A DNA stretch of 47,415 bases from contig BLLT01000004.1 in the NCBI GenBank assembly GCA_011958945.1, forward strand, positions 1 to 47,415, given 5' to 3'. The position numbers and the translations under genes are program-made. Source of the stretch: Lachnospiraceae bacterium (GTDB taxonomy: Bacteria; Bacillota; Clostridia; Lachnospirales; Lachnospiraceae). This document shows, piece by piece, positions 17,222-27,487 of this stretch (position 1 is the stretch's first letter; the number at the start of each line of letters is the position of its first letter). The notes under the pieces were generated by a model, which worked only from the letters and a program-made list of their open reading frames with translations, was not told the DNA's origin and did no database searches.

Positions 17222-18460
17222 ACAGGCAGTCATATTGGGATTTTATGGGCAAGAAATGAAGCCATGGGTGCATATCACCAATAAGGTGCAAATTATCTGA
17301 TTTATTTCGTAGCCAGAATAACAACGTAATGTAAGGGGACAACATGAGAAAACAAATCGCATTTATTATGGCAACAGTATGTACTTTGTTGATAACGGGG
17401 TGTGGAGCTTCAAAAAATATGTCTGAATCACATTCATTGACATTGGGTGAACTGAAAGAATCGGAGGACAGAGAGTTAATTGGTAATCAAATTCCACAAT
17501 GGGTATCTGATGCTGACTGGAATAAACCTTTATATGCGGTATCTTCATCAAATATAGGGCACTTCGATGCTTATGCACTGGAAAATTTTCCGGATTATTA
17601 TGATGATGGCTGGACACAGAAGCAAAGCGATGCGATTTATTTGGGACAGGGGATAGAAATGTTCGCTCTTGATGATGCCGCACAGAATAACAGAATTATA
17701 TATTATCCTGTTATTCTGAATGGGGTTATTGTTGGCGGGTATCAAGTATACGAACAATTAGAGAATCAGAAAATCAGTATGCAGGCTTCGCCGCTTTTGG
17801 CGAATGAATTAAACTTGATGATGGATTTGACAAGTGAAGAAACACCTTTGATATTAGGATGCAATAATAATAACACAATAGGAATTATTGGGGATACCTG
17901 TTATATTCTAGACATAGACCATATGTTTCATGAGGATGTTTCCTTAGATAAGATACCTGCTATTGAATTTAGTACCTGTGTCAATGCCATGGAGGTTTTA
18001 TGTACAGAACGAACTGCAAATATAGAAATGAAGGAAAGAGATATAGATACTGATATGTTATCACCTTTGGATGGGGTAACGATGGAAGTAACGGAATGTT
18101 CCGATACCAGTGTAACTGTCAGGATTGTGAATGTTACAGATAAAGATATACAGTGTGGGGAGGACTTCTGTCTGGAAACGCAGGATGAAGAAACAGGTGA
18201 GTGGCGGGAACTGGATGAAGTAATTGACAATGCTGCTTTTAATGCGATTGCATATATGATCCAGAAAGATTCTCCCTATGAAACGGTTATTAACTTTGAA
18301 TGGCTTTATGGAAGGCTGGACCCGGGCAGATATCGTATTGTAAAAACTGTTACAGATTTTAGAGGGACAGGGGACTATACAGATTATGTATTTACAGCAG
18401 AATTTAGTATTGAATAATATTAGTTGTGTTAAGAACAGTGTAGGGGCAGAAATTTCAGAA
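17141..18460 (+). repeat. Direct repeat flanking the lipoprotein gene
   Basis: GTTAAGAACAGTGCAGGGGCAGAACTTTCAGAA (17141-17173) vs GTTAAGAACAGTGTAGGGGCAGAAATTTCAGAA (18428-18460), 2 mismatches in 33. Confidence 0.8.
17344..18417 (+). CDS. Lipoprotein with C-terminal Ig-like domain
   Basis: Lipobox FIMATVCTLLITGCGAS; C-terminus GVTMEVTECSDTSVTVRIVNVTDKDIQCGEDFCLE...YGRLDPGRYRIVKTVTDFRG. Confidence 0.7.
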   Translation: MRKQIAFIMATVCTLLITGCGASKNMSESHSLTLGELKESEDRELIGNQIPQWVSDADWNKPLYAVSSSNIGHFDAYALENFPDYYDDGWTQKQSDAIYLGQGIEMFALDDAAQNNRIIYYPVILNGVIVGGYQVYEQLENQKISMQASPLLANELNLMMDLTSEETPLILGCNNNNTIGIIGDTCYILDIDHMFHEDVSLDKIPAIEFSTCVNAMEVLCTERTANIEMKERDIDTDMLSPLDGVTMEVTECSDTSVTVRIVNVTDKDIQCGEDFCLETQDEETGEWRELDEVIDNAAFNAIAYMIQKDSPYETVINFEWLYGRLDPGRYRIVKTVTDFRGTGDYTDYVFTAEFSIE

Positions 18461-18552
18461 AGGATCAAGAGAACAAAATATTTTCAGCAAACATAGTTAC
18501 AAAACCGCTTTTTCCTTTTGAGGTGCTTTTACTATGGAAAAAAGGTGTCTAT

Positions 18553-18768
18553 ATGCATACGAAAAAATTTTATGTTAGAGAAAATGATGGATTATTAGAG
18601 GACGATCAAGAAATTCTCCTGTCAGGTGCTTTAGCGTATGCAGAACAAGAAATGAACAGGTATATTGAATTGGCAATAAAGAGCTTGAAATCTATGAAAT
18701 TTATACCAGAGGAAAAAGAAACGATATTGTTCGGGTTGATATGGTATCTGAAGCTGAGAAAATTTTAA
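18553..18768 (+). CDS. Small uncharacterised protein
   Basis: ATG at 18553, MHTKKFYVRENDGLLEDDQEILLSGALAYAEQEMNRYIELAIKSLKSM. Confidence 0.45.
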   Translation: MHTKKFYVRENDGLLEDDQEILLSGALAYAEQEMNRYIELAIKSLKSMKFIPEEKETILFGLIWYLKLRKF

Positions 18769-18959
18769 CCTTTTATCAGACTTATTTTGATGTAGCAGTC
18801 TGACATTTCCATAGGAAGGCCAGGTATCAGTGTAGTACAGATGAAAAACGGATGATTACGGAAGCCAGATAATCAGTATGTCCTAAAGATGCATTGTACA
18901 TTATAAAAAAGCTGGACCGATTGTTAATATAGAGAACCAGGGAGTTGTAGGGATAAAGA

Positions 18960-19607
18960 ATGAAGAAATTTCTGAATAATATAAGAAGTGCAGAAAATCC
19001 AATACCTCTTAATAAGCAAATTATAAACACGATATGTATATTGTTTATTGGAATTATTTTGGGAATTTTTTCAAAGCTTTTAGACACCATGCCGACAAAT
19101 GAATTACCCTTTATCTTTGAATTTTTAGACATGAGAAATTTTTTGGGCCGTTTTGCCATATGGCTGCTGATTGCCTTGAGTATCTCTATTTATAGCAATT
19201 CGTCCATCAGAGCGTCAATCAATGTATTTGTATTTTTTGTGGGAATGGTTACAAGCTATTATTTGTATTCAAAATTTGTGGCAGGATTTTTTTCGAGAAG
19301 TTATGCAATGATCTGGGTTACTTTTACAGTTATTTCTCCCATATTGGCATTTATCTGTTGGTATGCAAGGGGAAAAAGCAAACTGGCGTTTATGCTATCA
19401 GCGACAATACTCGCCGTTTTGTTTAATACGACATTCGTTCATGTTGGCAGTTACTTTGAAATGCGTTCAATCTTAGAATTGATAACATTCCTTTTTGCAG
19501 TAGTGTTTTTGAAACGAAAGGCTATAAAGGATACAATGATTATGTTGGCATTAAGTGTTGGCATAGCGTTTGCTCTTGATTTTGTAGTACCATTTCATTT
19601 TGGATAA
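18960..19607 (+). CDS. Multi-pass membrane protein (DUF6518-like style)
   Basis: Several hydrophobic segments across 215 aa. Confidence 0.6.
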   Translation: MKKFLNNIRSAENPIPLNKQIINTICILFIGIILGIFSKLLDTMPTNELPFIFEFLDMRNFLGRFAIWLLIALSISIYSNSSIRASINVFVFFVGMVTSYYLYSKFVAGFFSRSYAMIWVTFTVISPILAFICWYARGKSKLAFMLSATILAVLFNTTFVHVGSYFEMRSILELITFLFAVVFLKRKAIKDTMIMLALSVGIAFALDFVVPFHFG

Positions 19608-19668
19608 GTAACTTTCCGTTTGTCAGACAGTTGTTTAAAGAAAAATTGAAGTTTATAGGGGAAACGTA

Positions 19669-20229
19669 ATGACTAATCCATGGGAAGAAATATCATTATC
19701 TGATTATGAAAATCATATGAAATTAGATTCAGTTATGCAATTACAGAACCTGAACCAAATGATGAAAGATCAGTTCAGTACTTATCCAGTAAGTTCTGTT
19801 ATGGTTTTGGGGATTGCGGGTGGGAATGGCTTGGAACACATTGATAATAATAAATTTGAAAAAGTATATGGTGTTGATATTAACAGAGAATATCTGGCAG
19901 CGGTTACAAGAAGATATTCAGATATTTCAAATATATTGGAATGTATACAATTAAATCTCATTGAAGAAGCAGATAAGCTTCCAAAAGCAGAATTATTGAT
20001 TGCCAATTTGTTAATTGAATATATCGGATATGATTGTTTCCAAAAAGCAGTCAAACAAGTGCAGCCCCAATATATCTCCTGTATTATTCAGATAAATATA
20101 AATGACAAATGGGTGTCCGATTCACCATATATTCATGTATTTGATGGTCTTGATGAAGTTCATCATCAAGTGGAGGAAGATTTATTGATTCAGACTTTGG
20201 ACAATATTGGATATAAAAAAATTGCATAA
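19669..20229 (+). CDS. Class I SAM-dependent methyltransferase-like protein
   Basis: SVMVLGIAGGNGLEHIDNNKFEKVYGVDINREYLAAVTRRY (SAM-binding motif). Confidence 0.75.
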   Translation: MTNPWEEISLSDYENHMKLDSVMQLQNLNQMMKDQFSTYPVSSVMVLGIAGGNGLEHIDNNKFEKVYGVDINREYLAAVTRRYSDISNILECIQLNLIEEADKLPKAELLIANLLIEYIGYDCFQKAVKQVQPQYISCIIQININDKWVSDSPYIHVFDGLDEVHHQVEEDLLIQTLDNIGYKKIA

Positions 20230-20473
20230 ATAGAAAGTTCGTTACCAAACGGAAAGAAGCTATTCCAAATAGATTTTGCAGGGATGTAATGGAGCAGGAA
20301 ATTGAAAGGGATAAAACAAAAATTTACTGATCAGATAACAGCACCTGTGTCGCTTATACATGGGTGCTGTTTGCTATGATGCAGAACCGATGACTGGATA
20401 TGCAGGGGAGATAGGAAAAAGTCGCAACTTTGACACATCTATTTGCTACAATAAATATATTGGAGGTTTTGGG

Positions 20474-21127
20474 ATGAATGTTTTGATTGTAGAAGACGAT
20501 GAGGCAATCGCCAATCTGTTATATATGGATCTGAGTGATGAAGGGTATCAGTGCGTATGTGCCTATGACGGAAAGACTGCGGCAGATTTGCTTGAAGAAA
20601 AGCAAGACTTTGATCTCATATTGTTGGATATCATGCTTCCGGAAATAGACGGTTATGAACTACTGGAATATATCAAACCCATGGATATCCCTGTTATCTT
20701 CCTGACAGCGAAAGGCTCGGTAGGTGACCGCATACACGGGTTGAAAATGGGGGCGGATGATTATATTGTGAAGCCTTTCCAGAGTGGGGAAGTGCTTGCC
20801 CGTATGGAAGCTGTGCTACGGCGGTATGGGAAAAAACGAAAAGAGCTTTCCTTTGCGGATGTCACAGTAAATCTGGAGTGCAGAAAGGTATTCCAGAATG
20901 GGAAAGAAGTGGAACTGACAGTAAAGGAATATGATCTGCTGGTGGAGCTGATGCAGAATAAGAATGTGGCACAGCACAGGGACAGGCTGTATGAGAAGGT
21001 GTGGAAAGAGCCTTTCCTGGGGGATACCAGGACGCTGGATACACACATCCAGAGGCTGAGGAAAAAGCTGGGATGGGAGGAGCATATAAAGACCATATTC
21101 AGGATAGGGTACCGTCTGGAGGACTGA
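20474..21127 (+). CDS. OmpR-family response regulator
   Basis: MNVLIVEDDEAIANLLYMDL...LILLDIMLPEIDGYELL...PVIFLTAKG; winged-helix C-terminus. Confidence 0.93.
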   Translation: MNVLIVEDDEAIANLLYMDLSDEGYQCVCAYDGKTAADLLEEKQDFDLILLDIMLPEIDGYELLEYIKPMDIPVIFLTAKGSVGDRIHGLKMGADDYIVKPFQSGEVLARMEAVLRRYGKKRKELSFADVTVNLECRKVFQNGKEVELTVKEYDLLVELMQNKNVAQHRDRLYEKVWKEPFLGDTRTLDTHIQRLRKKLGWEEHIKTIFRIGYRLED

Positions 21128-21131
21128 TTTT

Positions 21132-22541
21132 ATGAAATTAGGCGCAAAGATCATAGTTTCCATTATGATATTTTTCAGTGTCATATTTCTTTTTGGCGGA
21201 TATGTCCTGATCTCCTACTTTTATGAAGTTACCATGGAAAGGGAAGTTGAGGGAGCCATAGAGCAGTACCAGTATAATAAATTTGTGGTGCAGGCCAACC
21301 TGATCACCAGGGGGGAGAATTGGTTTGCCGGCGCAGCGGACGGACAGTATGACATCAGCAGCATGGCTTCGGATATGAATGGCACAGTGGCTTTTTTGGC
21401 AGCGGACGGCTCCGTACTGTTTTCCGGTTTTCCGTCTAAGACAGAGTTTTCCGGACTGTTTGCAGATGTAGAACAGGATATGGTAAACTACCGGTTTATG
21501 AAGATAAATAACAGGACATTCCTTTTGACCATGGGAATAGTTGTCCATGGAGAGACAAGCGTATATCTCATAACAGGAGTAGACGTGGAAAAAATCCAGG
21601 AGCAGCAGGCACAGATCATAAGGAAATTTGGAGTTGTATATGCGATGGCAGTGGGTATAGGTATCTTCCTGATTTTTGGCATTTCTTTTTTCATAACCAG
21701 ACCGATCAAGCAGCTGACGGCGGCTACTAAAAAAATAGCAGGGGGGAATTACGGGGAACGTGTCACAGAGGGCGGCAGTGATGAGGTAAGCCAGCTTGCG
21801 AGGAACTTTAACCGTATGGCACAGGCTGTCGATGAAAAGGTACAGGAGCTTTCGGATAGTGCAAGGCAGAAAGAAGATTTCGTTGCGAATTTTGCACATG
21901 AGTTAAAGACACCCCTTACATCCATTATCGGCTATGCAGACCGGATATACAAAAAGGAGCTTTCCAGGGAGGAACAGAAGAAAGCGGCATTGTATATCTG
22001 GAATGAGGGGATGCGTTTGGAGGCCCTGTCGCTGAAGCTGATGGATTTGACCATATTGAACCATAAGGAGTTCTGTCTGCAGGAAGTAAAGACAGACATT
22101 TTGTTTCAGGAGCTTACAGCTGATGTGGAGTATCTTATGGATGCAAAAGGGACCTCGCTGGATTGCACTGTTGAGCCTGCTTATATCGAGGTGGAATATG
22201 ACCTGTTCAAAACACTGTTCCTGAATCTTTTGGATAATGCCATAAAAGCAGGCGCAAAACATATTCAGGTAACAGGGGTTGTGGAAAAAATGGCAGAAGG
22301 AACTTATTTTACCATGCTGGTGAAAGATGATGGAAACGGCATACCGAAGCAGGAGATAAAGAGAATCACGGAAGCGTTTTACATGGTGGACAAGTCACGT
22401 TCCAGAAAGCAGCATGGTGCAGGAATCGGTCTTGCCTTATCGGATAAAATAGCTCAGATACATAGAAGCAGACTGGAATTTGAAAGTGACGGTAGGAACG
22501 GGACGAGTGTGAGGCTTTGCCTGAAATGCAGAGGAGATTAA
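21132..22541 (+). CDS. HAMP-domain sensor histidine kinase
   Basis: RPIKQLTAATKKIAGGNYGERV (HAMP), FVANFAHELKTPLTSIIGYADRIY, NLLDNAIKAGAKHI, GAGIGLALSDKIA. Confidence 0.93.
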   Translation: MKLGAKIIVSIMIFFSVIFLFGGYVLISYFYEVTMEREVEGAIEQYQYNKFVVQANLITRGENWFAGAADGQYDISSMASDMNGTVAFLAADGSVLFSGFPSKTEFSGLFADVEQDMVNYRFMKINNRTFLLTMGIVVHGETSVYLITGVDVEKIQEQQAQIIRKFGVVYAMAVGIGIFLIFGISFFITRPIKQLTAATKKIAGGNYGERVTEGGSDEVSQLARNFNRMAQAVDEKVQELSDSARQKEDFVANFAHELKTPLTSIIGYADRIYKKELSREEQKKAALYIWNEGMRLEALSLKLMDLTILNHKEFCLQEVKTDILFQELTADVEYLMDAKGTSLDCTVEPAYIEVEYDLFKTLFLNLLDNAIKAGAKHIQVTGVVEKMAEGTYFTMLVKDDGNGIPKQEIKRITEAFYMVDKSRSRKQHGAGIGLALSDKIAQIHRSRLEFESDGRNGTSVRLCLKCRGD

Positions 22542-22586
22542 ATTTTGTTTAGTATGCGTATTCCAGGTATGCAAAGAGGTATAAAC

Positions 22587-23378
22587 ATGAATAAAAGCAA
22601 ACTATATGCCGTGGTTGTATTTCTGCTGTCGTTTGGAGTCGTGATTGGCGGATGGTTTCTGACAGGAACGCTGCTTCGTCAGAAACAGGAAGAATTTCTT
22701 GACAGAACCGGGCGGATTGCCTTACAGCCAGCGGAAAACTCACTTTTTTCATCGAATCAGCCGGGGGACACGGAAGGGGATTTGGCGGATGACACCTTAT
22801 TTGAAGGGCAGCTGCTATCCGAAGGGATGATGGCGGAAGTGCTGGCCGTCTGGGAAAGCGGAGGAAATGAACTGCCTCATGAACCACAAAAAGGACAGAT
22901 GAATATGGAACAGGCGATTGAAACGGGGAAAGAGTGGATCGCAGACATGGCGGGATGCGGCATTGTCCCGGAGGAATTGGCAGAGTGTGACTTTGACAAA
23001 GTTACTGCAAGGCTGTGTGGTCTGGATGCTCAGGTTGATTTTGCCGACAGCCTGCTCAGTTACTGGCTGGTTCAGTTCACGGAAAACGATGTGGTGGTCA
23101 GCCTTACGGTTCATGCTTCAAGCGGAAAAGTGTGGAAGGCCGGTCTTTCAATGAAGGCAAGTGACAGATTATCAAATGAATACAGCCATGAAGAAATGCT
23201 GGAGATCGCATTTCCATTCATTAACAGAGGCAGCACGGAAACCGCAAATCTGATAGATAATACCACTTGTGAAATCATGCCAGGAGGGCTTGTCTACGCA
23301 GCGGTAAAAGAACGGCAGATTGCCGTAAATAATCAGGAGACGGTTATAATGATTGATTTTTGGCTGGGTACGGTATAA
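22587..23378 (+). CDS. Membrane-anchored uncharacterised protein
   Basis: N-terminal TM LYAVVVFLLSFGVVIGGWFLTG; downstream of the kinase gene. Confidence 0.55.
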   Translation: MNKSKLYAVVVFLLSFGVVIGGWFLTGTLLRQKQEEFLDRTGRIALQPAENSLFSSNQPGDTEGDLADDTLFEGQLLSEGMMAEVLAVWESGGNELPHEPQKGQMNMEQAIETGKEWIADMAGCGIVPEELAECDFDKVTARLCGLDAQVDFADSLLSYWLVQFTENDVVVSLTVHASSGKVWKAGLSMKASDRLSNEYSHEEMLEIAFPFINRGSTETANLIDNTTCEIMPGGLVYAAVKERQIAVNNQETVIMIDFWLGTV

Positions 23379-23496
23379 AGGATAGAGATAAGTTTGGCAG
23401 TTTTGACACATCTCAGACGAATGTACGAGACATCTCCCTGCTATGATTGTTTTACAAACATTTGCAAAGCAATCATGGCAAGGAGGTTTTTATTTT

Positions 23497-24903
23497 ATGA
23501 GAAAAGAAAGAAGTCTGCTGGCGGTTCTGCTCATTGTGGTGTCTGTTTTGTGTGGATGCGCTAATGGAACTGTACCGGAAGACAATGGGGGACAAAGTAA
23601 TGCTCCAATGCAGGAATCAAGCGGAGCATCAGGGACAGAGGAGCATCCAGAAACCGAAGTGAAAACACCGGATGTACAGGAAGCAGTACCGTATGTGCAG
23701 CCGGAAATGAAGGGGGAGATAACCATATCCTGCCTGTATGCGGAAGAATTTCTGAATACTGCTGCAGAGCAGTTTATGAAGCTGTATCCGGATGTAAAGG
23801 TGACCGTTAACAGTTATAAGGAATCCGCCAGCGAGAGCACCGTGGAAGATTACCGGACATACCTAAATACAAAGATTATGACGGGAAAGGCAGAAGACAT
23901 TTTGTTTACCAGCTTCCTTCCCATTACAAAATACAGTGAAATGGGCGTGTTTGAAGATCTGAGCGGATATATCCAAAAAACACCGGAACTGAATGATGAA
24001 AATTATTTCATGAACGTACTGCAGGCAGCGAAAGAGGATAGTGGGGAAATTTATATCGTTCCTTATATGGCAAGATTTGACACCTTTGCGTTTTCGGCAG
24101 AGCTCTTACAAAGGCATGGCGGCAATGAAAGTGATTTACAGGGCATCCATTTTGGGAAAGCAATGGATCTGGCAAAACAGTTGGTGGATGAAATGGATAA
24201 AAACAATGTGTTCCTGATACAGATGAACGAGGTGTCCTACGCACATTATCTGATTAAAGATTCCATTGGACAGTTTATAGATGGAAGCACCAAAAAAGTG
24301 AGCCTGGATTCACCAGAATATATTGCACTTTTGGAGTCGGTGAGGGCTCTTTCTGAAAATGGTTATTTTGGTTCGGATGTTGACTTTTATAATATGGAAT
24401 ATTATTTTGCCGCAGAATGTGATTATGATGTGCAGGCCGCTTATTACAGCATGGATACGAAAAACGGAGCGAACCATTGCATGCCTCTTACAGATGCGGA
24501 AGGCAGAACGCTCATTAAATCAAATTCCTGTGTGGCCATAAACAGTGCATCGGCCAGTAAGGATCTGGCATGGGAATTTATCAGATACCTGCTGTCTGAT
24601 GAAGTGCAGATATTTCCTTCCTTTCATGGCCCCACAGTGAGCCGGAAAGGACTGGAAGCAGTGGCAGAGCGTTACTATGCTTTTTACAAAGAAGGCAATG
24701 GCGGAGCCGGGTTTGGAAGCGAGGCGGAATACAAGGCAATACTGGAAAGCTGGATGGAACAGATCAATGGCTGTGACACTCTGGATGGGGCTATCATGGA
24801 TTTAGTAGATGAGGAAAACAGTAAATATTTTTCGGGCCAGCAGACAGCGGAGGACACGGCCAAGAGGCTTAAACGGCAGCTGGAACAATATTTTAATGAA
24901 TAA
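23497..24903 (+). CDS. Extracellular solute-binding lipoprotein (family 1-like)
   Basis: Lipobox VLLIVVSVLCGCAN; GEITISCLYAEEFLNTAAEQFMKLYPDVKVTVNSY; next to MalF/MalG-type permeases. Confidence 0.88.
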   Translation: MRKERSLLAVLLIVVSVLCGCANGTVPEDNGGQSNAPMQESSGASGTEEHPETEVKTPDVQEAVPYVQPEMKGEITISCLYAEEFLNTAAEQFMKLYPDVKVTVNSYKESASESTVEDYRTYLNTKIMTGKAEDILFTSFLPITKYSEMGVFEDLSGYIQKTPELNDENYFMNVLQAAKEDSGEIYIVPYMARFDTFAFSAELLQRHGGNESDLQGIHFGKAMDLAKQLVDEMDKNNVFLIQMNEVSYAHYLIKDSIGQFIDGSTKKVSLDSPEYIALLESVRALSENGYFGSDVDFYNMEYYFAAECDYDVQAAYYSMDTKNGANHCMPLTDAEGRTLIKSNSCVAINSASASKDLAWEFIRYLLSDEVQIFPSFHGPTVSRKGLEAVAERYYAFYKEGNGGAGFGSEAEYKAILESWMEQINGCDTLDGAIMDLVDEENSKYFSGQQTAEDTAKRLKRQLEQYFNE

Positions 24904-24917
24904 GGAGAAGAGTCAGT

Positions 24918-25625
24918 ATGAAGAAAAAAATGGTGACCGGATTTATCGGTTTAAACATATGTATGTTGTTAATGGCTTGTGGTGATAAGGAGACTCCCAA
25001 AACATTGGAAGTAAGCCCGATTCAGCTTGAAACGCAGCAGGTACCGCCGGCTAATGAAAGCGAGGGGACACAGTCTGAAGGAAACAGCAGTGGCGAAAAG
25101 CCTGAAATGACACAATTGAACGAGGACATTCCAGAGGAAAACGACTCGGTATTAGATGAAAGGCCGAAAGGGGATGACAATTATAATGAGAACATCAGTG
25201 ATGATAAGAAGCTGGATAATACTGCACTACCAGAGACGAAAGAAAACATTGACAATGTACAGGATAATCCGGCTGAGAAAGTGGAAGAAGGGACTCAGGA
25301 CAATAGCGTCAATCCTGAATCGGAACAGTCTATGCCGACAGTTACATTGTCAGGAACAATCAAGTCTGTAGAAAGTGGGAGTTTTACCATATCCAGAGCG
25401 GACGTGAATGGTAACGTGATGGTCAGCACAGATGAGGCAGTCAATATTATATATACGGATAATACGGAATTTGTATTATGCACTTCCTCAGACGGAGGCA
25501 TAACGGCGAACTATGCAGATGGAACGCTTGCAGATTTATGCAGTGGTAAAATTGCTAATATTATAGGGGCGTATGAAGGATCTGACTTTGTGGCACAGAG
25601 TGTCAAGATCAGTAGTTTTAACTGA
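24918..25625 (+). CDS. Lipoprotein with acidic low-complexity linker
   Basis: Lipobox LNICMLLMACGDK; acidic linker; C-terminal PTVTLSGTIKSVESGSFTISRADVNGN beta domain. Confidence 0.65.
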   Translation: MKKKMVTGFIGLNICMLLMACGDKETPKTLEVSPIQLETQQVPPANESEGTQSEGNSSGEKPEMTQLNEDIPEENDSVLDERPKGDDNYNENISDDKKLDNTALPETKENIDNVQDNPAEKVEEGTQDNSVNPESEQSMPTVTLSGTIKSVESGSFTISRADVNGNVMVSTDEAVNIIYTDNTEFVLCTSSDGGITANYADGTLADLCSGKIANIIGAYEGSDFVAQSVKISSFN

Positions 25626-25639
25626 TTAGGAGTCTGTAT

Positions 25640-26515
25640 ATGAGAAGAAAAAACGAATGGAAACTAAATAAAATGCTGCCATGCATTATGCTGCTTATCA
25701 GTCTGGCAGGGTTTTGTTTCTTTTACCTGATTCCGTTTCTGCTGTCCTTTTTCTATTCTGTCGTGGATAATCCGGTGAACGGAAAGTTTTGCGGGCTGCA
25801 GAACTATAAGGCATTGTTCCAAAACATCTATTTCTTGAGAGGGCTGAAGAATACAGTATGGTTTATGGCAGTCAGCATTCCGTTGAATGTGGTTCTTTCC
25901 CTGTGTGTTGCTTTTGTTGTCAGGAAAATGAAGGCATATTCCAATTATTTCAGTCTGTTTTTTCTGATACCTCTGGCGATTCCCTCTGCCACATCCGCGT
26001 TTTTCTGGGAAAATTTCTTTGGGCTTCATGGAACGCTGAACAGATTTCTGTCAGTTTTCCATGTGAAGGGTATAGACTGGCTGGAGGGCAGTTATGGAAT
26101 GATGGTAATGGTCATCATATTCATCTGGAAAAATATTGGATATAACATGGCGCTGTTCATAAGCGGATTAAGCAGCATCCCGGAAGAATATTATGAGTGC
26201 GCTGATGTGGAAGGGGCGGGGAGGTTCTGGAAGTTCAGAAATATCACTTATGTATACCTGGCGCCGACTACGTTTCTGGTGCTGATCATGACATTTGTGA
26301 ATTCATTTAAGGTTTTTAAGGAGATTTATATTATTACAGGAGAGTACCCTCCGGACAGCCTGTATGTCCTGCAGCATTATATGAATAATATGTTCCTCTC
26401 CCTGAATTACTCAAAGCTGGTCAGTGCGACTTATATCCTTACGATAGTCATTGTATTGTTTGTGGTTTGCATATTCCGGGCAGAGAGGAAGTTTTCGGAG
26501 AATCTGCATTATTAG
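25640..26515 (+). CDS. Sugar-type ABC transporter permease (MalF-like)
   Basis: Six-TM style with EAA-like motif EEYYECADVEGAGRFWKFRNITYVYLAP. Confidence 0.88.
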   Translation: MRRKNEWKLNKMLPCIMLLISLAGFCFFYLIPFLLSFFYSVVDNPVNGKFCGLQNYKALFQNIYFLRGLKNTVWFMAVSIPLNVVLSLCVAFVVRKMKAYSNYFSLFFLIPLAIPSATSAFFWENFFGLHGTLNRFLSVFHVKGIDWLEGSYGMMVMVIIFIWKNIGYNMALFISGLSSIPEEYYECADVEGAGRFWKFRNITYVYLAPTTFLVLIMTFVNSFKVFKEIYIITGEYPPDSLYVLQHYMNNMFLSLNYSKLVSATYILTIVIVLFVVCIFRAERKFSENLHY

Positions 26516-26559
26516 TGTGAGAAAGTTTTCTTCGTCTGGCACAGCAGAAAGGAAATAAC

Positions 26560-27417
26560 ATGAAAAAAATCGGGACAATGAAAAGAAAAATTTTATATGT
26601 ATTATTTATTGTAATTGTAGTATTTTACATGATGCCGCTGGTCATCACTTTTACTAATTCTCTCATGGGAAGCAGAGAAGTAGAAAACAATTACTTTACA
26701 GGCAGCCTGGCAGCAGATGAATATGTTGATATGGATGTCGTGCCCAAAAAGGCAACGTTGTCACAATATGCCGCCCTGTTATTTGACAGCCCGGTGTATC
26801 TGCATATGCTCTGGAATTCTGTGAAGATTGTGGTGCCGATTGTACTTGGACAGATATTGGTGTCGGCTCCTGCAGCATATGCATTCACTGTTTTGAAGTT
26901 CCGGGGGAAGGAGGGCCTGTTCTTTCTGTACATTATCGTTATGCTTTTGCCGCTGCAGGTAACTTTGATGCCTAATTATATGGTAGCGGACTGGATGGGC
27001 ATTACGGACAGCTACCTTGCCGTTATCCTGCCCGGTATCTTCAATCCGCTGGGGGTATTCCTTTTACGGCAGTTTATGAAAAGTATGCCGGATGCTTATA
27101 TTGAGGCGGCAAAGGTGGATGGGGCAGGGCATGGAAAAATATTTTTATGGGTGGTGCTGCCAATGGTAAAGCATGGGATTGCGGCAGTGGCAATGCTTAC
27201 CCTTTTAGACTACTGGAATCTGGTGGATCAGGCAGTCATATTCATACAGAACTCAGAAGCCCAGCCGTTATCCATTTTTCTTGCAAAGATTAACAGCGGC
27301 GAATTAGGAATTGCATTTGCCGGCTCTTGTTTCTATGCGCTGCCGGTACTTTTGGTGTTGCTTTATGGGCAGGAGTATCTAAAAAACGGAATTGCCATTA
27401 CGGGGCTGAAAGGGTGA
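26560..27417 (+). CDS. Sugar-type ABC transporter permease (MalG-like)
   Basis: EAA motif DAYIEAAKVDGAGHGKIFLWVVLPMVKHGI. Confidence 0.9.
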   Translation: MKKIGTMKRKILYVLFIVIVVFYMMPLVITFTNSLMGSREVENNYFTGSLAADEYVDMDVVPKKATLSQYAALLFDSPVYLHMLWNSVKIVVPIVLGQILVSAPAAYAFTVLKFRGKEGLFFLYIIVMLLPLQVTLMPNYMVADWMGITDSYLAVILPGIFNPLGVFLLRQFMKSMPDAYIEAAKVDGAGHGKIFLWVVLPMVKHGIAAVAMLTLLDYWNLVDQAVIFIQNSEAQPLSIFLAKINSGELGIAFAGSCFYALPVLLVLLYGQEYLKNGIAITGLKG

Positions 27418-27487
27418 TAAGAATTTTAAGGCATCACCGGAATCTTTGCGCCGTGGGAATATGATAGAAAGACGAAAGGAATGGAAA

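Noticed and set aside
21138-21899. 253-aa minus-strand ORF
   Set aside because: Antisense to the HAMP histidine kinase; Cys/His/Tyr-rich, no domain.
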